64,000 nt of DNA. It comes from Streptomyces tanashiensis. GTDB lineage: Bacteria > Actinomycetota > Actinomycetes > Streptomycetales > Streptomycetaceae. How positions within the stretch are numbered: the stretch's first letter is position 1; each line of letters begins with the position of its first letter. Positions 41,163 through 49,371 of the stretch are shown piece by piece. A program made the position numbers and the translations under genes. Where the stretch lies: contig NZ_BMRZ01000001.1 in the NCBI RefSeq assembly GCF_014648895.1, positions 1,054,001 to 1,118,000 on the forward strand, written 5' to 3'. A model generated the notes under the pieces. It did no database searches and was not told the DNA's origin. It was given only the letters and a program-made list of their open reading frames with translations.

Positions 41163-41498
41163 CTACGCCGCCGGGCGCGGGGCCTTCCCGTGCGGGTCCC
41201 TCCCGCGCGGCGGGGCCATCAGCTGGCTCGCCCCGATGCAGACGAGGCCGCCGAGCACGAGCGCGTTCTGGCCGAAGAACCGGACCTCCCAGGAGGGGTC
41301 CGGCACGACGCCGAAGTACACCAGACCCGGCAGGAAGACACCCAGGCCCGTCAGCACGGCCCCGGTGCCCAGCAGCCGGGGCCTCGTGACGTGCCGCCGC
41401 GACCAGGGCGGGACCCACCCCGTACGGAACGTCACCACGCCCAGCGCGATCGACAGCACCCCCAGGAGCATCCCCGCTCCCACCACCCACACCAGCAT
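41163..41498 (-). CDS. Small hypothetical membrane protein
   Basis: 111 residues with three hydrophobic helices (LVWVVGAGMLLGVLSIAL; LLGTGAVLTGLGVFLPGLVYF; ALVLGGLVCIGASQLM). ATG 41498 follows GGGGGG. No recognised domain. Convergent with the SIS gene. Confidence 0.7.
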   Translation of the reverse strand: MLVWVVGAGMLLGVLSIALGVVTFRTGWVPPWSRRHVTRPRLLGTGAVLTGLGVFLPGLVYFGVVPDPSWEVRFFGQNALVLGGLVCIGASQLMAPPRGRDPHGKAPRPAA

Positions 41499-41598
41499 GA
41501 CGCCCCCCACGGCTCTTGGAACTGAGCCCATCGTCGCCCCGCGCTCCGGAGGCCGTCCATGCCGGATCCCGGCAGGATTCACCCCCCTCCGCTGCCCG

Positions 41599-42486
41599 TC
41601 AGCCGCGGTCCAGGACCTGGGTGACGCTCGTGAAGCCGTCCGCGCCGTGGCCCCGGTCCACCGCCCGGAGCGCCAGGGCCTCGGCCGCCCGCATGACGCT
41701 CGCGTCGATGCCGTGCGCCTCCGCGGTGTGCACCACATGGGCCATCGTCGACACGGCCGAGGTCAGCGGATTGCCCTCGCCCGAGTACGAGCCGCCGTCC
41801 ACGTCCTCCGCCCACTCCTGGAACAGCGGCGGCAGGATCGCCCCGATGCCCTGGGCGAACGGCGCGAGCTCCCGCGCCGAGATGCCTTCCGCGCGGGCCA
41901 CCGCGAGGGCGTGCACGTACCCCGCCATCGACGTCCAGAAGATGTCGAGCAGCGCGACGTCGTACGCCGCGGCCCTGCCGATGTCCTCACCGAGGTGCGT
42001 GTGCGTACCGCCCAGGGCGTCGAGCACCCCCCGGTGCTCGCCGTACAGCGGCTCCGGGCCGCTGTGCAGGAACACCCCGGCCGGCGTCCCGATCGTCGGC
42101 GTCGGCGTCATGATCGCGCCGTCCAGGTAGCCGACGCCGTGCTCCGCCGCCCAGCGGCCGGTGTCCCGGGCACGCTCCGGGGTGTCGGCGCTGAGATTCA
42201 CCACGGTCCGGCCCTTGAGCGCGTCCGTGACGGCCGACTGCCGCAGCACCGAATCCGTGGCGTCGTAGTTGACCAGGCAGATCACCGTGAGCGCGCTCGC
42301 GGCGACCGCCTCCTCGGCGCTCGCGGCCAGGACCGCGCCCCGCGCGGCGAGGTCACTCTCCCTGCCCGGGGTGCGGTTCCACACCGTGGTGCGCACCCCG
42401 GCGTCCAGGAACGCGCCGGCCAGCGCCCGGCCCATCGGACCGAGACCGAGAACGGTGACCGAAAACTGCTCGTCGGAAGAGGACAT
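41599..42486 (-). CDS. Imine reductase-like NADPH-dependent oxidoreductase
   Basis: 295 residues. Rossmann motif VLGLGPMGRALAGAFLDAG with WNRTPGR for NADPH, and an all-helical C-terminal domain (SMAGYVHALAVARAEGISARELAPFAQ). The pattern is that of imine reductases/reductive aminases within the 6-phosphogluconate-dehydrogenase-like superfamily. ATG 42486 follows GGGAG. Divergent from the HxlR regulator, which probably controls it. Confidence 0.88.
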   Translation of the reverse strand: MSSSDEQFSVTVLGLGPMGRALAGAFLDAGVRTTVWNRTPGRESDLAARGAVLAASAEEAVAASALTVICLVNYDATDSVLRQSAVTDALKGRTVVNLSADTPERARDTGRWAAEHGVGYLDGAIMTPTPTIGTPAGVFLHSGPEPLYGEHRGVLDALGGTHTHLGEDIGRAAAYDVALLDIFWTSMAGYVHALAVARAEGISARELAPFAQGIGAILPPLFQEWAEDVDGGSYSGEGNPLTSAVSTMAHVVHTAEAHGIDASVMRAAEALALRAVDRGHGADGFTSVTQVLDRG

Positions 42487-42550
42487 GACGGAACTCCCTT
42501 GTACATACGTGAGACACAGAGACGACTGAGGAAGAAGGAGAGGGACGCGC

Positions 42551-42901
42551 ATGACACGCCTCCGGGCCCAGGACACGAACGTCTGCGGCGTCACGGCCGC
42601 GATCGCCGTGATCGACGGCAAATGGAAGACGTCGCTGCTGTGGCTGCTGGAATCCGGCCCGCACCGTCCCGGCGAACTGCGCCGCAGGGTCCCCGAGATC
42701 AGCGAGAAGGTGCTGACCCAGGCGCTGCGGGAGATGGAGACGGACGGTCTCGTGCACCGCGAGGTGCACGACGTGCTGCCGCCGAAGACCGTCTACTCGC
42801 TGACGGAATTCGGTCGCGAACTCTCCGGACTGCTCGGCCCGTTGTCGGACTGGGGCCATCGCCGGCTGGACCGGCTGGCGGAGGCGCGGGCCGCCTCCTG
42901 A
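42551..42901 (+). CDS. HxlR family transcriptional regulator
   Basis: 116 residues, winged helix. The N-terminus NVCGVTAAIAVIDGKWKTSLLWLL is diagnostic of HxlR proteins; the Cys at about 12 is the usual redox or electrophile-sensing position. Divergent from the imine-reductase-like gene across 64 bp. ATG 42551 with GAAGAAGGAG a little upstream. Confidence 0.92.
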   Translation: MTRLRAQDTNVCGVTAAIAVIDGKWKTSLLWLLESGPHRPGELRRRVPEISEKVLTQALREMETDGLVHREVHDVLPPKTVYSLTEFGRELSGLLGPLSDWGHRRLDRLAEARAAS

Positions 42902-42965
42902 GGCCCTGTCGCTCCCCTCTCCGTCCCGGGCCACCACCAGGTTCTCCCGGGCGCCGGACCCCGAC

Positions 42966-42992
42966 AAGTACCCACAAAAAAGTGGGTGTACG
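42966..42992. terminator. Hairpin between convergent genes
   Basis: TACCCAC-AAAAAA-GTGGGTGTA: short stem with an A6 loop in otherwise GC-rich DNA, between the ends of the HxlR gene and the PAS gene. Weak as terminator; it may be an operator remnant. Confidence 0.4.
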
Positions 42993-43022
42993 GAGAGACC
43001 CCCGCCCCCGGGGACCCTCCCG

Positions 43023-44351
43023 CTACTCCTGGTCGGCCAGGTCCAGGGACGCCGCCACCCGGGCCGCCACCGCCTCCGCGTACACCACGTCCTCGCGCTC
43101 GAACGGCCGGCGGCAGGCGGCCCGCAGGAACGTCAGGACGCCCAGGGTCCGGCCCCGGGAGCGCAGGACCACGCACAGCGCGTGGGCCGCGTCCCCCGGC
43201 CACTGGTGGGCCTCCGCCCACACCTCGGCGGTCCGGCCCGCGCTCGCCCGCACCGTGCCCACCCGGTCCCAGGCCTGGAGCGCCGGATGCCTCGGCCCGT
43301 ACCGCAGCGGGATGCCGCCGCCCACCACGGGCGACGACGGGCCGGGGGCGGCGCCCGCCGGGGTGGCCAGGGCCCGCGTGAGACGCCGCTCGCCCGCCGG
43401 ACGGTCCACCAGGGCGTGGTCGGCGAACCCGGCCAGGGAGAAGTCGAGCAGCACCGCCGCCGCCTCCGCCGGATCCTCGCACTCCGCGACCGCCGCGCCC
43501 GCCCGGTGCAGCTGACTCCACCGGAACCGCAGCCGGTCCGCCTCGCGCGCCGCGAGCCGCTCCTCCGTGACGTCCTGGAACAGCCAGGCCACGCCCAGCG
43601 GCACGGGCTGCTCCGCCATCGGCGACGACAGCAGCAGGAAGCCGCTGCGCCAGCACCGGCGCCGCTCCTCCGAGGCCGTCCCGAGCGTCACCCAGACCTC
43701 GGCCGGCGCGGGCGGCGTACCCTCCGCCAGGACGTGCTGGAGGGCCGCCTCCAGCTCCTCGGCGCCGTGCGTGACGACGTCACCGAGCGGCCGCCCGAGC
43801 AGGGCCGTGCGCCCGGTCCCGAAGGCCCGGGCCGCGTGCGCGTTGACCATGGCGGGGCGCAGATCGGCGTCGACGAGGACGACGCCCCAGGAGGCGTCGT
43901 CGAAGAGCGCCTCGCTCAGGGCGACGGAACGCTCCAGATCGAGCTGGACGTGGACCTCGCTGAACGCGCAGTACACCCCCGCGGGGCCACCGTCCGCGCC
44001 GCGCACGCCCGCGGCCTGGCTCCGCACGAGGACCCGCCCGCCGTCCTTGCGGAGCAGCACGAACTCGTGGACCTGACGGCCGGGGCCCTTCATGGCCCCC
44101 ATCAGCCGGCCCAGGGTCTCCTCGGCGTCCGCGCTCCGCGCCGCCCAGCCCTCGAACCCGCGCCGCCCGACCGCCTCCCCGGCGGACCAGCCGAGAATCC
44201 GCTCGGCCTCCCGGTTCCAGTGCGTGACCGTCCCGTCGGCGTCGAACGCGCAGAGCGCGGCGTCCATCCCGTCGAGCAACGCGGCCAACAGATCGGCCCC
44301 CGCCCCCGGGACGGACACGGCATCGCTCGTGGCCCCCGTGAATGCACTCAT
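43023..44351 (-). CDS. PAS/GAF sensory protein
   Basis: 442 residues. First PAS domain about 20-135 (ALCAFDADGTVTHWNREAERILGW; HEFVLLRKDGGRVLVRSQA), second PAS about 150-275 (WGVVLVDADLRPAMVNAHAARAFG), then a GAF-like domain about 290-435. No kinase, phosphatase or GGDEF domain, so it is either a stand-alone sensor or a truncated PP2C/RsbU-type regulator; no output domain is visible. ATG 44351 has GGGGGGTG upstream. Confidence 0.82.
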   Translation of the reverse strand: MSAFTGATSDAVSVPGAGADLLAALLDGMDAALCAFDADGTVTHWNREAERILGWSAGEAVGRRGFEGWAARSADAEETLGRLMGAMKGPGRQVHEFVLLRKDGGRVLVRSQAAGVRGADGGPAGVYCAFSEVHVQLDLERSVALSEALFDDASWGVVLVDADLRPAMVNAHAARAFGTGRTALLGRPLGDVVTHGAEELEAALQHVLAEGTPPAPAEVWVTLGTASEERRRCWRSGFLLLSSPMAEQPVPLGVAWLFQDVTEERLAAREADRLRFRWSQLHRAGAAVAECEDPAEAAAVLLDFSLAGFADHALVDRPAGERRLTRALATPAGAAPGPSSPVVGGGIPLRYGPRHPALQAWDRVGTVRASAGRTAEVWAEAHQWPGDAAHALCVVLRSRGRTLGVLTFLRAACRRPFEREDVVYAEAVAARVAASLDLADQE

Positions 44352-44375
44352 CCAGGCACCCCCCATGCTGCGACC

Positions 44376-44424
44376 ATTCAACTGGAACGTGACACAGAGC
44401 ACACCCCTGTTCCGCGAATTGAAT
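44376..44424. promoter_or_regulatory. Long split inverted repeat upstream of PAS gene
   Basis: ATTCAA-ct-GGAAC ... GTTCC-gcgaa-TTGAAT, arms separated by 20 bp. On the minus strand GGAAC (44413-44409) followed after 15 nt by GTC resembles an extracytoplasmic-sigma promoter for the PAS gene. Confidence 0.4.
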
Positions 44425-44431
44425 AAATGGG

Positions 44432-44460
44432 TTGAGGCGCGCGCGGACGCTTCCTAGGGT
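44432..44460 (+). promoter_or_regulatory. Consensus-like vegetative promoter
   Basis: TTGAGG, 17-bp spacer, TAGGGT: close to the HrdB consensus. Drives the short transcript with the 12-codon frame at 44494. Confidence 0.7.
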
Positions 44461-44493
44461 GTGGGTACACGCGAAAGGAGGTGATCCGAAAAA

Positions 44494-44532
44494 ATGGTTT
44501 CTTTTCGGACTCGTGAGGTGACTGCGGGCTAA
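44494..44532 (+). CDS. 12-residue peptide with perfect Shine-Dalgarno
   Basis: ATG 44494 to TAA 44532 encodes MVSFRTREVTAG. Upstream, AAAGGAGGTGATCC (44474-44487) is a 14-nt perfect complement of the 16S rRNA 3' end. A vegetative-type promoter ends 34 bp before the ATG, and the stop codon lies in the foot of a terminator hairpin. No plus-strand gene follows for almost 1 kb, so this is a stand-alone mini-gene rather than a leader of another gene. Function unknown. Confidence 0.6.
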   Translation: MVSFRTREVTAG

Positions 44533-44570
44533 GGCCTGCCAGTCGCACTCTGTGCACCTCGGCAGGCCTT
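44531..44570 (+). terminator. Terminator of micro-mRNA
   Basis: Perfect 10-bp arms AAGGCCTGCC / GGCAGGCCTT with a 20-nt loop. The stem includes the last two bases of the TAA stop, so a terminating ribosome would melt it. Confidence 0.75.
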
Positions 44571-44690
44571 CTGCCGAACACCAACGCAGTCACCCGACCC
44601 GTGAGTCGCCGGCAGTCCGGCCGGCAGGCTCCGTCCGAACCTAGGCGGACGGTGCCAAGACCCACGGGTCGTCTGCGTTTCCGGCCCCGG

Positions 44691-45347
44691 TCAGGGTGCC
44701 AGTCGCTCCACCCGCCAGGTCCCGGGGGCCTCGTGGACGTAGCGGAGGCGGTCGTGGAGGCGGTTCTCGTGGCCCTGCCAGAACTCGACCGCCTCGGGGA
44801 CGACGCGGACACCGCCCCACTCCGGGGGGACGGGGACCTGTCCGGGTTCCGGGTAGCGGGCGGCCAGGTCCTCGTAGCGGGCGAGCAGGTCCGCGCGGGA
44901 GGCGATGACCTGGGACTGCGGGCTCGCCCAGGCGCCGAGCTGGGAGCCGTGCGGGCGGGTGCGGAAGTAGGCGACCGTCTCGTCGCGGCCGATGTGGACC
45001 GCGCGGCCGGTGACGATGACCTGGCGCGCCAGCGGATGCCAGGGGAAGAGCAGCGAGGCGTACGGGTTGGCCGCGAGCTCCTTGCCCTTGCGGGACTCGT
45101 AGTTGGTGAAGAAGACGAAGCCGGCCTCGTCGTAGTGCTTCAGGAGGACCGTCCGGGAGGACGGGCGGCCTTCGGGGGTCGCGGTGGAGACGATCATCGC
45201 GTTGGGCTCGTGGATCGCCGGGTTCGCGGCGGTCTCCTTGAACCAGCGGGCGAACTGGCCGATCGGTTCGGGCGCGAGGTCGGCCGCGGAGAGCTCCGTG
45301 GTGCGGTACTGCTCGCGCATGTCGGCGGGATCCAGGGCGTCGGTCAC
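44691..45347 (-). CDS. pdxH: Pyridoxamine 5'-phosphate oxidase
   Basis: 218 residues, the normal PdxH length. FMN-binding [44 protein letters not shown], and the C-terminal WRVERLAP active-site end. It makes pyridoxal 5'-phosphate. GTG 45347 ([15 protein letters not shown]) is the family-like start. Divergent from citrate synthase, the same pair as in S. coelicolor (from memory). Confidence 0.95.
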   Translation of the reverse strand: MTDALDPADMREQYRTTELSAADLAPEPIGQFARWFKETAANPAIHEPNAMIVSTATPEGRPSSRTVLLKHYDEAGFVFFTNYESRKGKELAANPYASLLFPWHPLARQVIVTGRAVHIGRDETVAYFRTRPHGSQLGAWASPQSQVIASRADLLARYEDLAARYPEPGQVPVPPEWGGVRVVPEAVEFWQGHENRLHDRLRYVHEAPGTWRVERLAP

Positions 45348-45498
45348 AGGGCCATCCTGCCGCAGCGCCCCAGTCTGCCCGGCACCACGGGGCGCTAATC
45401 CTCTCTCGCCGAATCGGCGGAGTGTGCCGGATGTCACGCTTCCCCGCATCATCGGAACCGTACAGACTCTTCGGCTGGATGACTGTTGATTCCCCACC

Positions 45499-45521
45499 AT
45501 CGACCAACACGGTTGATCGAT
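45499..45521. promoter_or_regulatory. Imperfect palindrome before citrate synthase
   Basis: ATCGACCAA-CACGG-TTGATCGAT, 8 of 9 arm bases paired, 22 bp before the citrate synthase start in AT-richer DNA. Candidate operator; binding protein unknown. Confidence 0.4.
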
Positions 45522-45542
45522 CATCGATAGAGGAGCCGCCTG

Positions 45543-46643
45543 ATGTCCGACTTCGTACCCGGGCTCGAGGGAGTCGTCGCGTTCGAGACGGAGATCGCCG
45601 AACCCGACAAGGAGGGCGGCGCCCTCCGCTACCGCGGGGTCGACATCGAGGACCTCGTCGGTCACGTCTCCTTCGGGAACGTCTGGGGGCTGCTCGTCGA
45701 CGGCGCGTTCAACCCGGGCCTGCCGGCCGCCGAGCCCTTCCCGATCCCCGTCCACTCCGGTGACATCCGGGTCGACGTGCAGTCCGCGCTCGCGATGCTC
45801 GCGCCCGTGTGGGGCCTCAAGCCGCTTCTCGACATCTCCGCCGAGCAGGCCCGCGACGACCTCGCCCGCGCGGCCGTCATGGCCCTCTCGTACGTCGCGC
45901 AGTCCGCGCGCGGCCAGGGCCTCCCCATGGTCCCGCAGAGCGAGATCGACAAGGCCGAGTCGGTCGTCGAGCGCTTCATGATCCGCTGGCGCGGCGAGCC
46001 CGACCCGAAGCACGTCAAGGCCGTCGACGCCTACTGGACCTCCGCCGCCGAGCACGGCATGAACGCGTCCACGTTCACCGCCCGCGTGATCGCCTCCACC
46101 GGCGCCGACGTGGCCGCCTCCCTCTCCGGTGCCGTCGGCGCCATGTCCGGCCCGCTGCACGGCGGCGCGCCGTCCCGCGTCCTCGGCATGATCGAGGAGA
46201 TCGAGCGGACCGGTGACGCCACCGCGTACGTGAAGCAGGCCCTCGACAAGGGCGAGCGCCTCATGGGCTTCGGCCACCGCGTCTACCGCGCCGAGGACCC
46301 CCGCGCCCGCGTGCTCCGCCGTACGGCGAAGGAGCTGGCCGCGCCGCGCTTCGAGGTCGCCGAGGCGCTGGAGAAGGCCGCCCTGGAGGAGCTGCACAAC
46401 CGCCGCCCCGACCGGGTCCTCGCGACGAACGTCGAGTTCTGGGCGGCGATCGTGCTGGACTTCGCCGAGGTCCCGGCGCACATGTTCACGTCGATGTTCA
46501 CGTGCGCGCGTACGGCCGGCTGGTCCGCGCACATCCTGGAGCAGAAGCGCACCGGGCGGCTCGTGCGCCCGTCGGCCCGCTACACGGGTCCCGGTCAGCG
46601 GAACCCGCGCGAGATCGAGGGTTACGAGGACATCGCCGGCTAG
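45543..46643 (+). CDS. Citrate synthase (short type, 366 aa)
   Basis: Condenses oxaloacetate and acetyl-CoA. Active-site His in [11 protein letters not shown] and GFGHRVYR; late Asp in the DFAEVP region. 366 residues fits the short citrate synthase/2-methylcitrate synthase class; which substrate is preferred cannot be settled by eye. ATG 45543 follows GAGGAG. Stands alone. Confidence 0.93.
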   Translation: MSDFVPGLEGVVAFETEIAEPDKEGGALRYRGVDIEDLVGHVSFGNVWGLLVDGAFNPGLPAAEPFPIPVHSGDIRVDVQSALAMLAPVWGLKPLLDISAEQARDDLARAAVMALSYVAQSARGQGLPMVPQSEIDKAESVVERFMIRWRGEPDPKHVKAVDAYWTSAAEHGMNASTFTARVIASTGADVAASLSGAVGAMSGPLHGGAPSRVLGMIEEIERTGDATAYVKQALDKGERLMGFGHRVYRAEDPRARVLRRTAKELAAPRFEVAEALEKAALEELHNRRPDRVLATNVEFWAAIVLDFAEVPAHMFTSMFTCARTAGWSAHILEQKRTGRLVRPSARYTGPGQRNPREIEGYEDIAG

Positions 46644-46887
46644 ATCCGGCGACCGACGGACGACGGTCGGCAACCGACGGTCGGCAACCGACGGCCGGAG
46701 CAGGAGCCGGAGCAGGAGCCGGTGGTACCTGGCGAGCCCGCACAGCCCCGCCAGGCCCACCGGCCCCGCACCGTCCGTCCTCAGGCCCGCGAGCCCGACA
46801 TGGTCCTCAGGGCCGTCGGGCCCGGCCCCTCCTCAGCCCCGCGAGCCCGCACGGCCCTCAGTCCCGCACGGCCCGGAAGGGCGCGTC
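46644..46887. repeat. Intergenic low-complexity repeats
   Basis: Contains two copies of GACGGTCGGCAACC followed by two copies of GGAGCAGGAGCC, then G/C-rich filler. No gene. The GGTCGG/CCGACG repeats can pair and may end citrate synthase transcription. Confidence 0.5.
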
Positions 46888-47928
46888 CTAGACCAGCTGC
46901 GCCGACTGGTCCTGCGCGAGCAGGAGGTCCGCGTGGTGGCGGGCCGTGGTCAGCGGGTGGGCGCGGAGCTTGCCCTTGAGTTCGTTGCGGCCGTACTCGG
47001 CGAACAGCGGGTTCGCCGGGTCGGCCGTGACGCCGGGGGCGCGGTCCGCGAAGGGGAACTCCAGCGGCGCGATCCGGGCGTCCAGGCGCGGGTTGTAGAA
47101 GAACGGCACGGAGAATCGTTCCGTCGCCCCGGGCGGCGAGACCACGCGGTGGTTCGTCGCGATCAGGTAGCCGTTGGTGGCGACCTCCAGGAGCTCGCCC
47201 AGGTTGACGACGAAGGCGCCCGGCAGCGGCGGCACGTCGTGGAAGTTCCCGTCCTCGCGCTGCACCTGGAGTCCGCCGACCTGGTCCTGGAGCAGCAGGG
47301 TGAGGAAGCCGTAGTCCTTGTGCGCGCCGACGCCCTGGTCGTCGCCCTCGCCGCTGCTGCCCGGGTAGCGCACCAGCTTGAGGTGCGGGTGGGCGCGCGG
47401 GCCGAAGATGTCGTCGTAGAAGTCCGCGGGCGCGCCGATGGAGGCGAGCAGCTCGTGGAGGAGGCGCTCGGCGACGCCGCTGAGGCGGTCGATCCAGTGG
47501 AGGGCGGCCGTGCGGAGCTCGGGGAGGGCGGCGGGCCACTGGTTGGGGCCTTCGAGCCACCAGTACGGGGGCTCCCAGGGCGCGGGGTCGCGCGCGGGGC
47601 GCTCGGCGCCGATGTCGAGCTGGTCGCGCCAGTCGCGGGCGCCGGCGGTGCGCTCGTCGCCGATGCGCGTGTAGCCGCGGAAGTGCGGCGAGTTGATGTT
47701 GTCGAGGGCGAGCCGGTCGGCCTCGGGCAGGGCGAAGAACGCGTGCATGGCGGAGGTGAGGGCCCGCGTCTCGGTCTCGGTGATCCCGTGCCCGATGAGC
47801 TGGAAGAAGCCCACGTCGTGGGCGGCCGAGTGGAGCTGCGCGTGCAGCAGCTTCCTGGCCTGGGGATCTCGGTCTGCCGCCGAGAGATCGACGATCGGGA
47901 GCTGCGAGGGGTACGAGCTGTTCGTCAT
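46888..47928 (-). CDS. 2-oxoglutarate/Fe(II)-dependent oxygenase (isopenicillin N synthase family)
   Basis: 346 residues. N-terminal DIOX_N domain (LPIVDLSAADRD; GFFQLIGHGI) and the 2OG-FeII core with the iron triad HKD ... NH (GAHKDYGFLTLLLQDQVGG; ATNHRVV) and an Arg in RFSVPFFYNP for 2OG. Resembles the plant-like/IPNS branch found widely in Streptomyces outside beta-lactam clusters; substrate unknown. A 24-codon leader peptide lies 125 bp upstream. Confidence 0.93.
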   Translation of the reverse strand: MTNSSYPSQLPIVDLSAADRDPQARKLLHAQLHSAAHDVGFFQLIGHGITETETRALTSAMHAFFALPEADRLALDNINSPHFRGYTRIGDERTAGARDWRDQLDIGAERPARDPAPWEPPYWWLEGPNQWPAALPELRTAALHWIDRLSGVAERLLHELLASIGAPADFYDDIFGPRAHPHLKLVRYPGSSGEGDDQGVGAHKDYGFLTLLLQDQVGGLQVQREDGNFHDVPPLPGAFVVNLGELLEVATNGYLIATNHRVVSPPGATERFSVPFFYNPRLDARIAPLEFPFADRAPGVTADPANPLFAEYGRNELKGKLRAHPLTTARHHADLLLAQDQSAQLV

Positions 47929-48052
47929 GTATGCATCCGCGGGGTGTACGGGTGCCCGGGGCGGCCGCCAAGGGTGGGGCGGGGGCCACGGGTGCCGGTC
48001 GGCTGGGGCTCGGACGAGGGACCGAAGGGGTGTGGAGTGGTACCCCGGAAGG

Positions 48053-48127
48053 TCAGGCGGAGCGGCGACAGCCCATGCTCGTGACGCGGACGAAGTCCAC
48101 GTGGCGACGGCGTACGAGCAGGAGCAT
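48053..48127 (-). CDS. Putative leader peptide (RRRHVDF...GCRR type)
   Basis: ATG 48127 to TGA 48053, 24 residues: MLLLVRRRHVDFVRVTS then MGCRRSA. The RRxHVDxxRV...CRR pattern is that of small actinobacterial leader peptides found upstream of metabolic genes and thought to act in attenuation. It is on the same strand as, and 125 bp ahead of, the 2OG oxygenase. Stronger coding signature than expected by chance, but expression is unproven. Confidence 0.6.
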   Translation of the reverse strand: MLLLVRRRHVDFVRVTSMGCRRSA

Positions 48128-48295
48128 GCAGTCAGCGTACTGCGGGAGGGTCGGGGCGACTGTGGTGCGCGTCACGTCCCGGCCGTGATGGCTCAAAGTC
48201 TGTTCAAAGTGGCGCGTGTACGCGAAGATCGCCGCCACGCATGGCGAGTACACGCCAGGCTTCCCGTCGCAGCATCCCATCGCAGGAGGATGTCC

Positions 48296-49333
48296 ATGAC
48301 CCGCCGCACCTCTCGTGGCCTGGTCGCCGCGGCCGCCGTCACCGTGGCCACCGCCACCGCGGCACTGCTCCCGTCCGCGGGAGCCTCCGCCGCCGCGCCG
48401 GCTCAGGCCCGTGTCTTCATGGTGAACCCGGTCCAGTCCTCGGGCGACCAGTCGCTCGCCGACCACAAGGACGCGGCGAGCGACGTCCCCGCCTCCGCGT
48501 ACGCCACCGTCGCGCTGCGCAACCTCGACGCGAGCGGCGCCCTGTCCGGCAGGTGGGTGGCCGTCCGTTCGGAGACCGGGAACCCGGCGAAGGCCGCCGA
48601 CGCCGCCTCGTTCGACCGCCATGACGACGAGTTCGAGCAGGTCATGGCGTACTTCTGGGTCAACGAGGCACAGGAGTACCTCCAGGGCCTCGGCTTCGGC
48701 AGCGAGCTGCGCGGGGCGAACGACCGGGTGCAGCCGGTCCGCCTCAACCAGTGGGGCGCCGACAACTCCTTCTTCACCGACAAGAAGGCCGAGATCCGCT
48801 TCGGCAAGGGCGGTGTGGACGACGCCGAGGACGCCGAGGTGATCGTCCACGAGTACGGTCACGCGGTGCACAACGCCCAGGTTCCGGGCTTCGGCAGCTC
48901 CCCGGAGGCGGGCGCGATCGGCGAGGCCTTCGGCGACTACCTGGCCGTGGAGGTCGGCGCGAACGCGGTCACGAAGTACGGCTGGCCGATGAAGGCCGAC
49001 CTGGCCTGCGTCGGCGACTGGGACTCCACCGGCTACAGCGCGGCCCCGCACTGCCTTCGCCGGATCGACGGGACCAAGACCTACGCGGACCGCGAGGGCG
49101 AGGTCCACGCCGACGGCGAGATCTGGTCCCGCGCGCTCTTCGACATCCGGAACAGGCTGGGTGCCCGCACCGCCGACCGGATCATCGTGAACGCGCAGTT
49201 CGGCTTCGCCGCCGACACCAGCTTCCAGGACGCGGCCCTGACGACGGTCGCGACGGCGCAGAAGATGTACGGGACGCAGGCCGCGACGGCCGTGCGCGAC
49301 GCCTTCCGGGCGCGCGCGATCCCGGGGGTCTAG
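48296..49333 (+). CDS. Secreted zinc metalloprotease (gluzincin, M4/M36-like)
   Basis: 345 residues. Signal peptide to about residue 33 (ASAAAPAQA). Zinc motif VIVHEYGHAVHN (HExxH) and the downstream Glu in AIGEAFGDYLAVE complete the gluzincin site. The propeptide typical of thermolysin/fungalysin is absent or very short, giving a compact enzyme. ATG 48296 follows AGGAGG at best spacing; ATG 48290 overlaps it. Ends next to a copy of the stop-anchored repeat. Confidence 0.9.
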   Translation: MTRRTSRGLVAAAAVTVATATAALLPSAGASAAAPAQARVFMVNPVQSSGDQSLADHKDAASDVPASAYATVALRNLDASGALSGRWVAVRSETGNPAKAADAASFDRHDDEFEQVMAYFWVNEAQEYLQGLGFGSELRGANDRVQPVRLNQWGADNSFFTDKKAEIRFGKGGVDDAEDAEVIVHEYGHAVHNAQVPGFGSSPEAGAIGEAFGDYLAVEVGANAVTKYGWPMKADLACVGDWDSTGYSAAPHCLRRIDGTKTYADREGEVHADGEIWSRALFDIRNRLGARTADRIIVNAQFGFAADTSFQDAALTTVATAQKMYGTQAATAVRDAFRARAIPGV

Positions 49334-49371
49334 GCCCGCGAGCCCGGCCTGATCGGCAAGACACCCGCTAG
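49334..49371. repeat. Dispersed stop-anchored repeat, copy 3
   Basis: Between the convergent metalloprotease and TetR stops. Read on the minus strand from the TetR stop: TAGCGGGTGTCTTGCCGATC, then AGGCCGGGCTCGCGGG. More diverged than the copies at 8898 and 29859. Confidence 0.65.

Noticed and set aside
44474..44487. End of an antisense 16S rRNA gene
   Set aside because: Similarity to the 16S 3' end stops after 14 nt; it is a Shine-Dalgarno sequence placed correctly before an ATG.
46888..47928. Isopenicillin N synthase of a beta-lactam cluster
   Set aside because: Only the general IPNS/DIOX family is supported; no ACV synthetase or other beta-lactam genes are nearby.
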